DNA from: Mycobacterium sp. 3519A
GTDB lineage: Bacteria; Actinomycetota; Actinomycetes; Mycobacteriales; Mycobacteriaceae
Reading direction: 5' to 3'
NCBI RefSeq assembly: GCF_900240945.1
Contig: NZ_OESG01000014.1
Coordinates: 1,284,015 to 1,348,014 of the forward strand
Length of the DNA: 64,000 nt
The notes beneath the pieces were generated by a model. That model was not told the origin of the DNA. It saw nothing but the letters and a program-made list of their open reading frames with translations, and made no database searches. This document shows positions 1 through 7,444 of this stretch, piece after piece. The position numbers were made by a program, and so were the translations under genes. Each line of letters starts with the position of its first letter. Position 1 is the first letter of the stretch.

Positions 1-1
1 G

Positions 2-379
2 CTGCTCGGGTGGGAGCGCCAGATGCTCGCGCAGATCGAGGTGCCGTATCGCGTAATCGACGTCGCTGCAGGCGATTTGGGGTCGTCTGCGGCGCGCAAG
101 TTCGACTGCGAGGCGTGGGTGCCGACGCAGGGCACCTACCGGGAGCTGACCTCGACGTCGAACTGCACCACCTTCCAGGCCCGCAGGCTTTCGGTGCGCT
201 ACCGCGACGAGAACGGCAAGCCGCAGACCGCGGCCACCCTCAACGGCACGCTGGCCACCACCCGGTGGTTGGTCGCGATCCTCGAGAACCATCAGCAACC
301 CGACGGCAGTGTGCGGGTGCCCGACGCGCTCGTGCCGTATGTCGGGACCGAATTGCTCGAGCCGAAGGTTTCGCGCTAG
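2..379 (+). CDS. serS: seryl-tRNA synthetase, C-terminal fragment (gene begins upstream of window)
   Basis: The last 125 codons of a class II aminoacyl-tRNA synthetase that charges tRNA-Ser in the cytoplasm. The reading frame is open from base 2. It shows the SerRS signature S-N-C-x-x-F-Q-A-R-R around residues 50-60 of the fragment, and the motif-3 segment [18 protein letters not shown] near residues 80-98, whose arginine contacts ATP. It ends with TAG 42 bp before the next gene. The 5' part lies outside the window. In M. tuberculosis serS (Rv3834c) lies at the far side of this same envelope locus, which agrees with the gene order here. Confidence 0.93.
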   Translation: MLGWERQMLAQIEVPYRVIDVAAGDLGSSAARKFDCEAWVPTQGTYRELTSTSNCTTFQARRLSVRYRDENGKPQTAATLNGTLATTRWLVAILENHQQPDGSVRVPDALVPYVGTELLEPKVSR

Positions 380-421
380 CGGCGCGGGGTATCGCCTCGG
401 GAACCACCGAGGAGGAAACCC

Positions 422-1570
422 ATGCGCGCGATGGTGTACCGCGGCCCGTACAAGGTGCGGGTGGAGGAGAAGGCGCCTCCGAAGATCGAGCACCCCAACG
501 ATGCGATCGTGCGCGTGCAGCGCGCGGCGATCTGCGGGTCGGATCTGCATCTGTATCACGGCATGATGCCGGACACCCGCGTCGGGATGACGTTCGGGCA
601 CGAGTTCATCGGCGTCGTCGAGGAGGTCGGGCCGTCGGTGCAGAACCTCAACCGCGGCGACCGGGTGATGGTGCCGTTCAACGTCTACTGCGGGTCGTGC
701 TATTTCTGCGCCCGCGGCCTGTTCTCCAATTGCCACAACGTGAATCCCAACGCCACCGCGGTCGGTGGCATCTACGGGTACTCCCACACGTGCGGCGGCT
801 ACGACGGCGGGCAGGCGGAATTGGTGCGGGTGCCGTTTGCCGATGTGGGCCCGATGGTCATCCCGGACTGGCTCGACGACGACGACGCGCTGCTGTGCAC
901 CGACGCGCTGGCCACCGGCTACTTCGGCGCGCAACTCGGCGACATCGTCGAGGGCGACACCGTGGTGGTGTTCGGCGCGGGGCCGGTAGGACTGTTCGCC
1001 GCCAAGTCGGCGTGGCTGATGGGCGCGGGCCGGGTGATCGTCGTCGACCATCTGGAATACCGGCTGGACAAGGCCCGGTCGTTCGCCCAGGCCGAGACCG
1101 TCAACTTCGCCGACTGCGCCGACGTCGTGGTGGAGATGAAGAAGACCACCGACTATCTCGGCGCTGACGTCGCGATCGACGCGGTGGGCGCGGAGGCCGA
1201 CGGCAACTTCCTGCAGCACGTGATGGCGGCGAAGTTCAAACTGCAGGGCGGTTCACCGATCGCGTTGAACTGGGCCATCGACTCGGTGCGCAAGGGCGGC
1301 ACCGTCAGCGTGATGGGCGCCTACGGCCCGATCTTCAGCGCAGTGAAGTTCGGTGACGCGATGAACAAGGGGCTTACGTTGCGGATGAACCAGTGTCCGG
1401 TGAAGCGCCAATGGCCGCGGCTGCTGACACACATCCAGAACGGCTACCTCAAGCCGAGCGACATTGTCACGCACCGCATTCCGCTCGAACACATCGCCGA
1501 CGCCTACCACATCTTCTCGGCCAAACTCGACGGCTGCATCAAACCGGTCATCGTGCCATCGGCCGCCTGA
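422..1570 (+). CDS. zinc-dependent alcohol dehydrogenase (glutathione-independent formaldehyde dehydrogenase-like)
   Basis: A 382-residue medium-chain dehydrogenase/reductase. The catalytic zinc ligands appear as Cys38 and the His60-Glu61 pair in a GHE motif. The structural zinc lobe has Cys90, Cys93, Cys96 and Cys104. The Rossmann motif G-A-G-P-V-G lies near residue 185 and is followed by an acidic V-V-D that suggests NAD(H). It belongs to the cytosolic Zn-ADH group annotated as glutathione-independent formaldehyde dehydrogenase, but the true substrate cannot be read from sequence. The start is supported by GAGGAGG 6 bp upstream. It lies 16 bp ahead of a small unknown gene and is probably co-transcribed with it. 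Confidence 0.88.
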   Translation: MRAMVYRGPYKVRVEEKAPPKIEHPNDAIVRVQRAAICGSDLHLYHGMMPDTRVGMTFGHEFIGVVEEVGPSVQNLNRGDRVMVPFNVYCGSCYFCARGLFSNCHNVNPNATAVGGIYGYSHTCGGYDGGQAELVRVPFADVGPMVIPDWLDDDDALLCTDALATGYFGAQLGDIVEGDTVVVFGAGPVGLFAAKSAWLMGAGRVIVVDHLEYRLDKARSFAQAETVNFADCADVVVEMKKTTDYLGADVAIDAVGAEADGNFLQHVMAAKFKLQGGSPIALNWAIDSVRKGGTVSVMGAYGPIFSAVKFGDAMNKGLTLRMNQCPVKRQWPRLLTHIQNGYLKPSDIVTHRIPLEHIADAYHIFSAKLDGCIKPVIVPSAA

Positions 1571-1586
1571 ACATCGGAGCGAACAC

Positions 1587-2153
1587 ATGCCGTACACCGC
1601 AGAACGCCCGCAACAACCCGACATCGACGAACTCCGGGCACGCATCCCCGGCTGGGGGGTCGACCGGGACCCCAAGGACAGACCCGCGGTGCCCAAGATG
1701 ACCTATGATCCCGAATCCACCGGTGCCCATTGGCATTTCCCGGACCGACAGCCCGAGGGATCACCGCGAGAACGATCCATCGAGCACAAGTTCCTGACGC
1801 CGGTGTTCGGCACCTCGGCACCGCTGCGGGGCCTGTCGGGCAAGATCCGCAGGTTCGCGTACCGGCGCTACAGCGAGGGGCGTGCGGCGCACTGGCTGCT
1901 GCTCATCGCGGCCGACCGCGTCGACGCCGCCGAGAACCATCTCCGATCGTTCGCCACGCTGCACCCGGACAATCCCTTTACCGAGACCGGTGTTCGCAGT
2001 GAATTCACCCACGGCGGCGTGCGCGCAAGGACGGCGAGCAAGCGGGTCGACCACAACCACACGTGGATGGATCCGGTGATCATCGCGGGACCGTGGCTGC
2101 TGCCGGCGCTGCCTGCGGTGTGGGCGGTCAGGAAGTTGAGGCGGCGCGGCTAG
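1587..2153 (+). CDS. conserved hypothetical protein following the alcohol dehydrogenase
   Basis: A 188-residue protein of unknown function. ATG 1587 is preferred because it follows the dehydrogenase stop by 16 bp, whereas the longer open frame starts inside that gene. The N-terminal third is polar and rich in Pro, Asp and Arg. A basic G-K-I-R-R-F-A-Y-R-R-Y segment near residue 90 and an A-x-H-W-L-L-L-I-A-A-D-R-V-D stretch follow. The C-terminus has one hydrophobic segment (V-I-I-A-G-P-W-L-L-P-A-L-P-A-V-W) capped by a basic tail. This suggests a membrane-associated protein with one tail anchor. Pairing with the upstream dehydrogenase suggests a shared pathway. It overlaps the convergent neighbour by 4 bp. 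Confidence 0.7.
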   Translation: MPYTAERPQQPDIDELRARIPGWGVDRDPKDRPAVPKMTYDPESTGAHWHFPDRQPEGSPRERSIEHKFLTPVFGTSAPLRGLSGKIRRFAYRRYSEGRAAHWLLLIAADRVDAAENHLRSFATLHPDNPFTETGVRSEFTHGGVRARTASKRVDHNHTWMDPVIIAGPWLLPALPAVWAVRKLRRRG

Positions 2154-2485
2154 TTCTTCAGCAGTTCGTCGAGTCTTGCGAGGAACTCCTTCGGCCGCTG
2201 CGGGGTGAAGGCCGGCTTCGGCCGCGCGCCTTCCACGTCGAGCGTCACCAGCGTCGACTTGATCGGCCGCCACACGTCCAACGGCAGCCACCGACGAAAG
2301 TCCGAGCTGCCCCAGATGCGGAACCGCTCGGTGAACAGACCCAGCGGCTCGGCCTTGTAGCCGCGAATCGATCGCAGCGGGATTATTTTCGAGGTCCCTG
2401 ACGGAAAGTGATAGCGCCGCAACGTGATTGCCTCCTGATCCAGTTGGATCAGGCCGTCGTCGTAGTACTGGCGCGGACCACTCAC
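2150..2485 (-). CDS. small hypothetical protein (PH-like fold possible)
   Basis: An 111-residue soluble protein with no transmembrane segment. Alternating beta-strand-like stretches (I-T-L-R-R-Y-H, K-I-I-P-L-R-S-I-R-G-Y) resemble bacterial PH-like proteins, but this is only a fold impression. It starts with GTG at 2485 and overlaps the last 4 bp of the upstream Rieske/beta-lactamase-fold gene, so translation of the two is probably coupled. A role linked to that enzyme is inferred from context only. Confidence 0.68.
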   Translation of the reverse strand: MSGPRQYYDDGLIQLDQEAITLRRYHFPSGTSKIIPLRSIRGYKAEPLGLFTERFRIWGSSDFRRWLPLDVWRPIKSTLVTLDVEGARPKPAFTPQRPKEFLARLDELLKN

Positions 2486-4026
2486 TTCCGCTCACTCCGA
2501 AGCTGATGGCCCTTGGTGGTCAGGCACCGTCCGGTCTGAAGGTTCCATTCCCAGCCGTGCAGATTGCACGTCAGCTTGTCGCCGTCGACCACACCGAACT
2601 TCGACAGGTCGGCTTTCAGATGCGGACAGCGCCGCTGAATCTCCCAGCCGTCCAACGTGATCGATGCGGTGTCGTCGTGTGCCTCGGCGAACCAGCCGTC
2701 GGCGTAGGCGATCCGCTCGTCGGTAAGGCACTTGAAGAACGTGTATAGGTACTCGTTGTAGCCACCGACCCGCCAGGCAGAGAACCGGGTGGACAGGAAG
2801 ATGGTGTTCACCCAGTCCGGTTCGTTGTCCCGCAGTACGGTGCGGACCAACTCCGGCGGGATGCCGAACCCGTAGCGGAACTTCTCGTCCGGAATGGGTT
2901 CGCGCACCACGCGTTTCGGAAAATCGAGCACGACGGTTTCGTTGCCGAGCCGTAGTTCGACGGGATATCCGATGCCGTCGCAGATCTGATCGCTCTGCAG
3001 CATGATCGGCTCGAGCACCACCCGCAGCGGCTCCAGCAGCGGCTCCCCGGCGGCGGGCGCCCAGTTCGCCTTCTCCGCGGCGAGCACCGGCGCCATCCGC
3101 TCGGCGTAGTCCGCGATGTAGTCGGCCTTGCCGGTGGTGAAAATCGTCTCGGGGTCGGGCACCGGATGTGTCAGCGAATTCAATTGCGAGCCAGTGAAAT
3201 CCGCCGTCGACCCGGGGATCATCAGCAGCCCGCCGTCGTGCCCGTGTGACCGCATCTGGTCGAGGAACACCACCTGGTCGGGGAAGATGTTCGCCGGGTC
3301 GCCGTGGTCGTCGTTGAGGTGGCGCAGGTCAGGATCGAGGAAGCACGGCGGACCGGCCGATGGCACCACCCACGTCGCGCCGACCTGCGCGATGTACTGA
3401 CGGCAGCGGTCCATCTGGCGCTGGCGCTTCTGGGTGCCGAATGCCTCCTTCGCGCGCGCGGGCATGTCGTAGACCATCGGGTACCAGATCGCGCCGGAGT
3501 ACTGCAGCATGTGCACGTCGACCTGACCGAAGTCCGCGTGCAGCACGTCCAGGTCGACGGGGCGTGCGTCATTCATGTTGAAGCACACTGTTTCTCCGTC
3601 GTCGACCACCAGACCGGAGTCGCCGATCGGGCCGTCGGCGGGCGCACGCAACGCGATGATCATCACGTCGAGATCGCCCTTGGGCCCACTGACGCGGTGC
3701 TTGACCGAGTCCGTCGTCTCGAAGAACCGGTGGAAGCCGACCTTCTCGAGTTCCCGCTGCAGATCGGGCACCGGGAATTCGGGCAGCAGCACGACCGCGT
3801 CCTTGTTCACGTGCTCGCGCAGGTTCTTCGGATCGAAGTGGTCGCGGTGCAGGTGCGACACGTAGAGGTAGTCGACATCGCCCAGCGCGTCCCAGTCCAG
3901 CCCGCTGTTGTCGGGGAACGGAAACCACGACGCGAAGTACGCCGGGTTGACCCACGGGTCGCACAAGATGCTTCCGGCCTTCGTGTCGATCCGGAAACCG
4001 GCATGCCCGACGCTCGTGACCTGCAC
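2482..4026 (-). CDS. metallo-beta-lactamase-fold hydrolase fused to a Rieske 2Fe-2S domain (Rv3818 homologue)
   Basis: A 514-residue two-domain protein. The N-terminal half is a metallo-beta-lactamase fold of the UlaG/RomA-like type, with the metal motif His58-x-His60-x-Asp62-His63. The C-terminal domain is a Rieske ferredoxin with Cys467-x-His469 and Cys487-x-x-His490 as [2Fe-2S] ligands. The architecture recalls CMP-N-acetylneuraminate hydroxylase-like proteins, but no sialic acid pathway is visible here. The M. tuberculosis counterpart in this position is Rv3818. The start is GTG 4026 with an AAAGGG Shine-Dalgarno. It forms a 4-bp-overlap pair with the downstream small gene. The substrate is unknown and the redox role is inferred from the iron-sulfur site. 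Confidence 0.85.
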   Translation of the reverse strand: MQVTSVGHAGFRIDTKAGSILCDPWVNPAYFASWFPFPDNSGLDWDALGDVDYLYVSHLHRDHFDPKNLREHVNKDAVVLLPEFPVPDLQRELEKVGFHRFFETTDSVKHRVSGPKGDLDVMIIALRAPADGPIGDSGLVVDDGETVCFNMNDARPVDLDVLHADFGQVDVHMLQYSGAIWYPMVYDMPARAKEAFGTQKRQRQMDRCRQYIAQVGATWVVPSAGPPCFLDPDLRHLNDDHGDPANIFPDQVVFLDQMRSHGHDGGLLMIPGSTADFTGSQLNSLTHPVPDPETIFTTGKADYIADYAERMAPVLAAEKANWAPAAGEPLLEPLRVVLEPIMLQSDQICDGIGYPVELRLGNETVVLDFPKRVVREPIPDEKFRYGFGIPPELVRTVLRDNEPDWVNTIFLSTRFSAWRVGGYNEYLYTFFKCLTDERIAYADGWFAEAHDDTASITLDGWEIQRRCPHLKADLSKFGVVDGDKLTCNLHGWEWNLQTGRCLTTKGHQLRSERK

Positions 4027-4065
4027 AAATACCCTTTCGCTGCGATGTGTCTGCCCGCGGCGAGT

Positions 4066-4764
4066 CTAGCCCGCCAGCGGATCCTCCTCGTCCCACGCCA
4101 GCCGGTAGTAGGCGATCCGGTCGACGTCCGGTGCGACGCCGTATGCGTTCAGCAGCGCCTCCGCGAAGCCGCCGGGGCCGTCGGTCGGAAAGTTCCAGTC
4201 CAGCGACAGGGTCGCGATGGCGAGGTCGGCCCACCGGTCGGCGACGCCCAGATCGCCCAGGTCGACGTGCCCGCTGAACGTGCCGTCGTCGGCCATCAGC
4301 GTGTTGGGCGAGCAGGCGTCGCCGTGGCACACCACGAGGCGGTCGGCAGGCGGGGCGTCGTCGGGCACCCAGGGCGGCTTCCCGAAGGGGCAGTCGGCGA
4401 CCGGTAGCGCGTCGTGCATTCGCCGCAGGCCGACGCCGATGGCCCGGGCGGCGGTGCGGGGATCGTCGGCCCAGCGCGCGTCCACCGCCGAGCGACCCGC
4501 CAGTCCTGCGGTGTGCAGCCAGCTCGGTCCGCTGCCCAGCACCTCGGGCACCGGCGTGTAGCGCCGCGCCCAGCGCAGCCGTGGCGCCTCGGCGGCCAAC
4601 AGGTGCGCGTTGGCGTCGGGGTACACCTTCACGAACTCGCGTCCGCCGTCGATCCCGAACGTCACGCCGCCCAGTTCGTTGATCCACACCGCGGCTACCG
4701 AGCGCCCCGCCGCGATGTCAGAGACGATCTCCGGTACCGGCACGGGTTCGCTGGGAATGGTCAC
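4066..4764 (-). CDS. aminoglycoside phosphotransferase-fold kinase (Rv3817 homologue)
   Basis: A 232-residue APH/choline-kinase-fold enzyme. A short beta lobe carries the ATP-binding lysine (Lys46, in F-V-K-V-Y). The Brenner motif H-G-D-A-x-S-P-N has His147, Asp149 and Asn154, and the metal-binding D-L-G-D follows at about 168-171. It is APH-like, but its position as the counterpart of Rv3817 gives no evidence of drug resistance, and the substrate is unknown. The start is GTG 4764. A TAGGGT box 7 nt upstream suggests a leaderless transcript. An IS481-type element begins about 26 bp beyond that box, so the original upstream control region has been displaced. Confidence 0.82.
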   Translation of the reverse strand: MTIPSEPVPVPEIVSDIAAGRSVAAVWINELGGVTFGIDGGREFVKVYPDANAHLLAAEAPRLRWARRYTPVPEVLGSGPSWLHTAGLAGRSAVDARWADDPRTAARAIGVGLRRMHDALPVADCPFGKPPWVPDDAPPADRLVVCHGDACSPNTLMADDGTFSGHVDLGDLGVADRWADLAIATLSLDWNFPTDGPGGFAEALLNAYGVAPDVDRIAYYRLAWDEEDPLAG

Positions 4765-4771
4765 CCGACTG

Positions 4772-4777
4772 ACCCTA
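4772..4777 (-). promoter_or_regulatory. candidate -10 box of the APH-like gene (leaderless)
   Basis: TAGGGT on the minus strand fits TANNNT and lies 7 nt before GTG 4764, the spacing expected when transcription starts at the start codon. No convincing -35 is visible, and the IS481-type element begins at 4803. Confidence 0.35.
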
Positions 4778-4800
4778 TGGTCGGACTCCTCAACGCGGCC

Positions 4801-5790
4801 CTAGGTGTACTGACCTGAGAGGTTCGGTACGCGGCTGGCGGGTGGTTGACCTTTGAGTGCTGTGTGGCCGCGGTGGTGATTGTAGGTGTGTAGCCATCGT
4901 GGGAATTCGTCGCAGCGTTCGGCGTCGCTGCGGTAGAGCCGGGCATAGGCCCACTCATCGGCCAAGGTGCGATGAAATCTCTCTACCTTGCCGTTGGTCT
5001 GGGGTCGATATGGGCGGGTGCGGCGGTGCTTGATGTCACCCAAGGCGTCGTGAAATGTGTGTGAGCGATAGCAGGATCCGTTGTCGGTCAATACCTTCCG
5101 CACGGTGAAGCCACAATCGTTGAACCAAGCGTTGGCGCGCAGCCAGAACGCTGCGGCGGTCTCCTTACGCTCGTCAGCCAGTAGTTCGGAGTAAACCAGC
5201 CGCGAATACGCATCGATCGCAGTGTGCAGGAAGTGATAGCCCCGCACCGGATTGCGGTATTTCGTTTGCACTCCACTGCTCTTGTCGGCCTGTTTATTGG
5301 CCCTGCCCACGGCGTGGCCCAGCATGCGCCAGCCGCCGCCGGCGGGGATCTTGCCCAGCTTCTTGACATCGACGTGGACCAGATCACCGCAGGCCGCGGA
5401 TTCCATCCGGCGGATGACCCGCCCGGTGGGGCGGTCGAGCCAGCGCAGTCTGGCCAGGCCATACCGGGTCAGCACACGGTGCACGGTCAAGGGATGCAAC
5501 CCCAGCAGATAACCAATCCGCGCCGGCCCCCAGCGGCGGATGACCCGGACTTTGATGATGCGCCGCTCGGTGCGCGTGGGTGTCCTGTGGGGGCTGTGAT
5601 GAGGCCGTGAGCTGCGATCACGCATACCGGCAGGACCGAATTCGCGGTAGCGGCCAGCCCAGCGAGCAGCGGTGCTCACCGCCACCTGGAACCGTTCGGC
5701 GGCCCGCCGCAACGGCCAACCGTCTTCCACAACACAACGGGCCAGACGCAGACGCCCAGTTTCGGACAAAGGGGCATTACGGTGGGACAC
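4801..5790 (-). CDS. IS481-family transposase
   Basis: A 329-residue DDE transposase that excises and integrates the surrounding element. An N-terminal helix-turn-helix (about residues 10-50, L-R-R-A-A-E-R-F-Q-V-x-x-S-T-A-A-R-W) is followed by a second HTH and the RNase-H-like rve core. Catalytic candidates are Asp141 in H-V-D-V-K-K-L, Asp236 in L-T-D-N-G-S and Glu270 in N-G-K-V-E-R, giving the family's D-D-(~33)-E spacing. It starts at GTG 5790 after a GGAGG Shine-Dalgarno. The TAG stop at 4801-4803 uses bases at or outside the left terminal repeat, so the stop codon is supplied wholly or partly by target DNA. Confidence 0.93.
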   Translation of the reverse strand: MSHRNAPLSETGRLRLARCVVEDGWPLRRAAERFQVAVSTAARWAGRYREFGPAGMRDRSSRPHHSPHRTPTRTERRIIKVRVIRRWGPARIGYLLGLHPLTVHRVLTRYGLARLRWLDRPTGRVIRRMESAACGDLVHVDVKKLGKIPAGGGWRMLGHAVGRANKQADKSSGVQTKYRNPVRGYHFLHTAIDAYSRLVYSELLADERKETAAAFWLRANAWFNDCGFTVRKVLTDNGSCYRSHTFHDALGDIKHRRTRPYRPQTNGKVERFHRTLADEWAYARLYRSDAERCDEFPRWLHTYNHHRGHTALKGQPPASRVPNLSGQYT

Positions 5791-5902
5791 GAAGACCTCC
5801 GAAGTGAGTTGGTGCGTTTCTAGACAGCTCGCACTTCACTCGGAGGTCTTCGTCATGTCACCACGCCACGCCGCGTCCCTAACGTCCGTGGTCAGTACAC
5901 CT
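4803..5902 (-). mobile_element. IS481-family insertion sequence
   Basis: About 1.1 kb, bounded by perfect 13-bp terminal inverted repeats: AGGTGTACTGACC at 4803-4815 and its complement at 5890-5902. It contains one DDE transposase on the minus strand. The outermost AGG/CCT may be flank rather than element, since many IS481 members end in TGT. If so, the ends are 4806 and 5899. The flanks CCTAGG and CCTGAT share only CCT, so no clean target duplication is seen. The left flank contains CTAG, the target core known for the Bordetella IS481. Intact TIRs and an intact gene suggest a recent, possibly active copy. Confidence 0.85.
5791..5851 (-). repeat. imperfect inverted repeat in the transposase leader
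   Basis: A 12-bp perfect arm (GAAGACCTCCGA, 5791-5802) pairs with 5840-5851. The stem extends imperfectly toward a GTGAG/CACTTCAC inner part. The arm next to the start codon contains the Shine-Dalgarno of the transposase, so the hairpin in mRNA would hide the ribosome site. That would dampen expression from read-through transcripts, a common way for insertion sequences to limit transposition. This role is inferred. Confidence 0.55.
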
Positions 5903-5935
5903 GATATGTAGGCACCGTTTGTCAATAGGCAGGTG

Positions 5936-5968
5936 AAAGCCGCCCCGGTTTTGCGTCGGGGCGGCTTT
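5936..5968 (+). terminator. strong hairpin, intrinsic terminator-like
   Basis: A perfect 12-bp stem (AAAGCCGCCCCG / CGGGGCGGCTTT) with a 9-nt loop, followed on the plus strand by TTTCGTTTG. It is terminator-shaped, but no gene ends next to it. It lies between the two insertion sequences, in the former divergent promoter region, so it may have arrived with mobile DNA or insulate the neighbouring genes. Confidence 0.55.
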
Positions 5969-6208
5969 CGTTTGATCGGGGTTAGTCGGTGTCGCGGCGG
6001 TCGTTGGTCAACGACGGTGGTGTCAGACTGATATGCGCGGGTTGGGTACCGCAAGACGATGGTTCGGTGCGAACGGTGGCTGCTCTCTAGGGACGGGCGT
6101 CACACCAGTACTTCGGGGAATGCTGTTGTGGCTCATAGCTGTAACGCAGATCCAGTTCGCCTACCTCGCCGTCGACCGGCTGACTCCGATCAAGTTCGGT
6201 GGCGGTTG
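5969..6208. other. non-coding stretch between the two insertion sequences
   Basis: Together with 5903-5935 this is about 300 bp between the IS481-type right end and the IS110-type transposase stop. Apart from the hairpin at 5936-5968 I see no supported gene. A 30-codon frame opening at ATG 6120 lacks a ribosome site and resembles nothing I recognise. Part of this DNA must be the downstream end of the IS110 element, whose boundary I cannot fix because the family lacks terminal inverted repeats. Confidence 0.5.
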
Positions 6209-7291
6209 TTAGTTCAGCGTGGCAAGTGACCAGCACCAGCCGGCCAGTTCACGGGCGATCGCGACATTGGCCACCACGTGGTGTTTCTTACGTTCGTTGA
6301 ACCGGCACCACTGCTGGTGCAGGCGCCGGTTTCCGGCATGCCCGCGATCCTTGAGCGCCGGGTCGACCTTGGCCCAGCGTGCCCGCATCGTCGGTCCAGG
6401 ATTGCGGTAGGCCGCCCGGTGATGCCACGCCGCCTCGATCAACAATCGCCGCACATGGGCGTTGCCGGCCTTGGTGATCGAGCCCTGCACCCGGGATGCA
6501 CCCGAGGAGTACTCGGTGGGGACCAAGCCGACGTAGGCGCCGATCGAGGCGCCAGTGAACCGGGTCCAGTCACCGATCTCGACGCTCAACGCCAGCCCGG
6601 TCAGCGCCGAAATCCCCCGTAGACACCCCAATCGATTGACCGGGTCAGCCCAGCGCGGCGAGGCTGCCACGGTGACGATCTGCTGGTCGAGACGATCTCT
6701 GGCGGCGGTGGCCGTCAAGACGGCGTCGAAGTGATGGTCGAATGCCGCCATGGTGTGGGAATCGTCAAATCGTTGTCGACGAAGCCAGGTTTCGTGCACC
6801 CCGTTCCATGCCTGCCCACCGCAGTACACCCGGCCGTGGCGCAGCAATAGTTTGGACAACCGGTGCCGGACTCGCATCAGATCAGCGCGCGCGTCTTCAC
6901 GCGCACGCACCAGATCGCGCACCGCCTCCACGTCGGCCTCGGGCACGGTGACCGCGGTGATCTCGCCCAGACGCAGTAACCGGGTCAGATGCGCGGCATC
7001 GCGGGCATCGGTCTTGACCCGATCCCCGGCAGGACGGATCAACTTCGACGGCGCGGCAACCACGCAGTCGATCTCGGCGGCGGCCAAAGCCCGCGCGAGC
7101 CCGAACCCCGTCGGCCCAGCCTCATAGGCCACCCGTACCGGACCTCGCAGCCGGTCTAGCCACGCCAGGATCTCGCCGTGATCGGGACACAACCGTGCCC
7201 GCTCAACCCGCCCCGTTTCTTCATCGACGGCATGGGCAACCACCGAAAGCGCATGCACGTCCAACCCGACACTCGTACCGTTGAAACTCAC
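6209..7291 (-). CDS. IS110-family transposase
   Basis: A 360-residue DEDD recombinase of the IS110 family. The N-terminal RuvC-like domain shows Asp11 (G-L-D-V-H), Glu57 (Y-E-A-G-P-T-G) and Asp95/Asp98 (K-T-D-A-R-D-A). The C-terminal Transposase_20 domain has the S-G-x-S-R-x-x-G-x-I-T-K-x-G-N-x-x-x-R segment that carries the nucleophilic serine region. GTG 7291 is chosen over the TTG at 7312 because AGGAGG lies 6 nt upstream of it. IS110 enzymes are guided by a structured bridge RNA encoded in the non-coding end. Here that would fall mainly in 7292-7444. The gene looks intact. Confidence 0.92.
   Translation of the reverse strand: MSFNGTSVGLDVHALSVVAHAVDEETGRVERARLCPDHGEILAWLDRLRGPVRVAYEAGPTGFGLARALAAAEIDCVVAAPSKLIRPAGDRVKTDARDAAHLTRLLRLGEITAVTVPEADVEAVRDLVRAREDARADLMRVRHRLSKLLLRHGRVYCGGQAWNGVHETWLRRQRFDDSHTMAAFDHHFDAVLTATAARDRLDQQIVTVAASPRWADPVNRLGCLRGISALTGLALSVEIGDWTRFTGASIGAYVGLVPTEYSSGASRVQGSITKAGNAHVRRLLIEAAWHHRAAYRNPGPTMRARWAKVDPALKDRGHAGNRRLHQQWCRFNERKKHHVVANVAIARELAGWCWSLATLN
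6209..7291 (-). mobile_element. IS110-family insertion sequence (minimal extent; true ends not resolved)
   Basis: Only the coding core is given. The full element must lie within about 5969-7444, between the terminator-like hairpin and the start of the first acyltransferase. IS110 members have no long terminal inverted repeats and leave little or no target duplication, so the ends cannot be placed without an uninterrupted relative. The direct octamer TGTGGCTC at 6127-6134 and 7314-7321 is noted but too short to define ends. Confidence 0.6.
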
Positions 7292-7444
7292 CGGAGGCCT
7301 CCTGATCTGCAACTGTGGCTCTACCGATGCGAGTGTTCACTCATCGTCGGCAACCCACGTCCGATTGCAGCCCGAGGCCTTCGGCCTCAAGTCGCCTCCA
7401 TACCGTCTAGGCCGCTAGATCGTCGTCCGACTAGGCTCCCTGAT
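7292..7444 (-). other. non-coding end of the IS110 element, candidate bridge-RNA region
   Basis: The region holds a GGAGGCCTCC palindrome (7293-7302) and a GAGGCC-TTC-GGCCTC hairpin at 7374-7388. In the IS110 subgroup the guide (bridge) RNA is encoded upstream of the transposase. The right-hand part must also contain the promoter of the acyltransferase starting at 7445. Assignment rests on position and family knowledge only. Confidence 0.35.

Noticed and set aside
4806..5899. Target-site duplication of the IS481-type element
   Set aside because: The immediate flanks (CCTAGG and CCTGAT) agree only in CCT, which may itself belong to the terminal repeat, so no duplication can be claimed.
6120..6212. 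30-codon ORF between the insertion sequences
   Set aside because: No ribosome site, no recognisable family, and it overlaps the end of the IS110 transposase gene. It may simply be part of the element's end.
7178..7444. N-terminal extension of the first acyltransferase
   Set aside because: It would begin inside the IS110 transposase gene. The paralogue next door starts with the same M-E-P-V motif, which places the start at GTG 7445.
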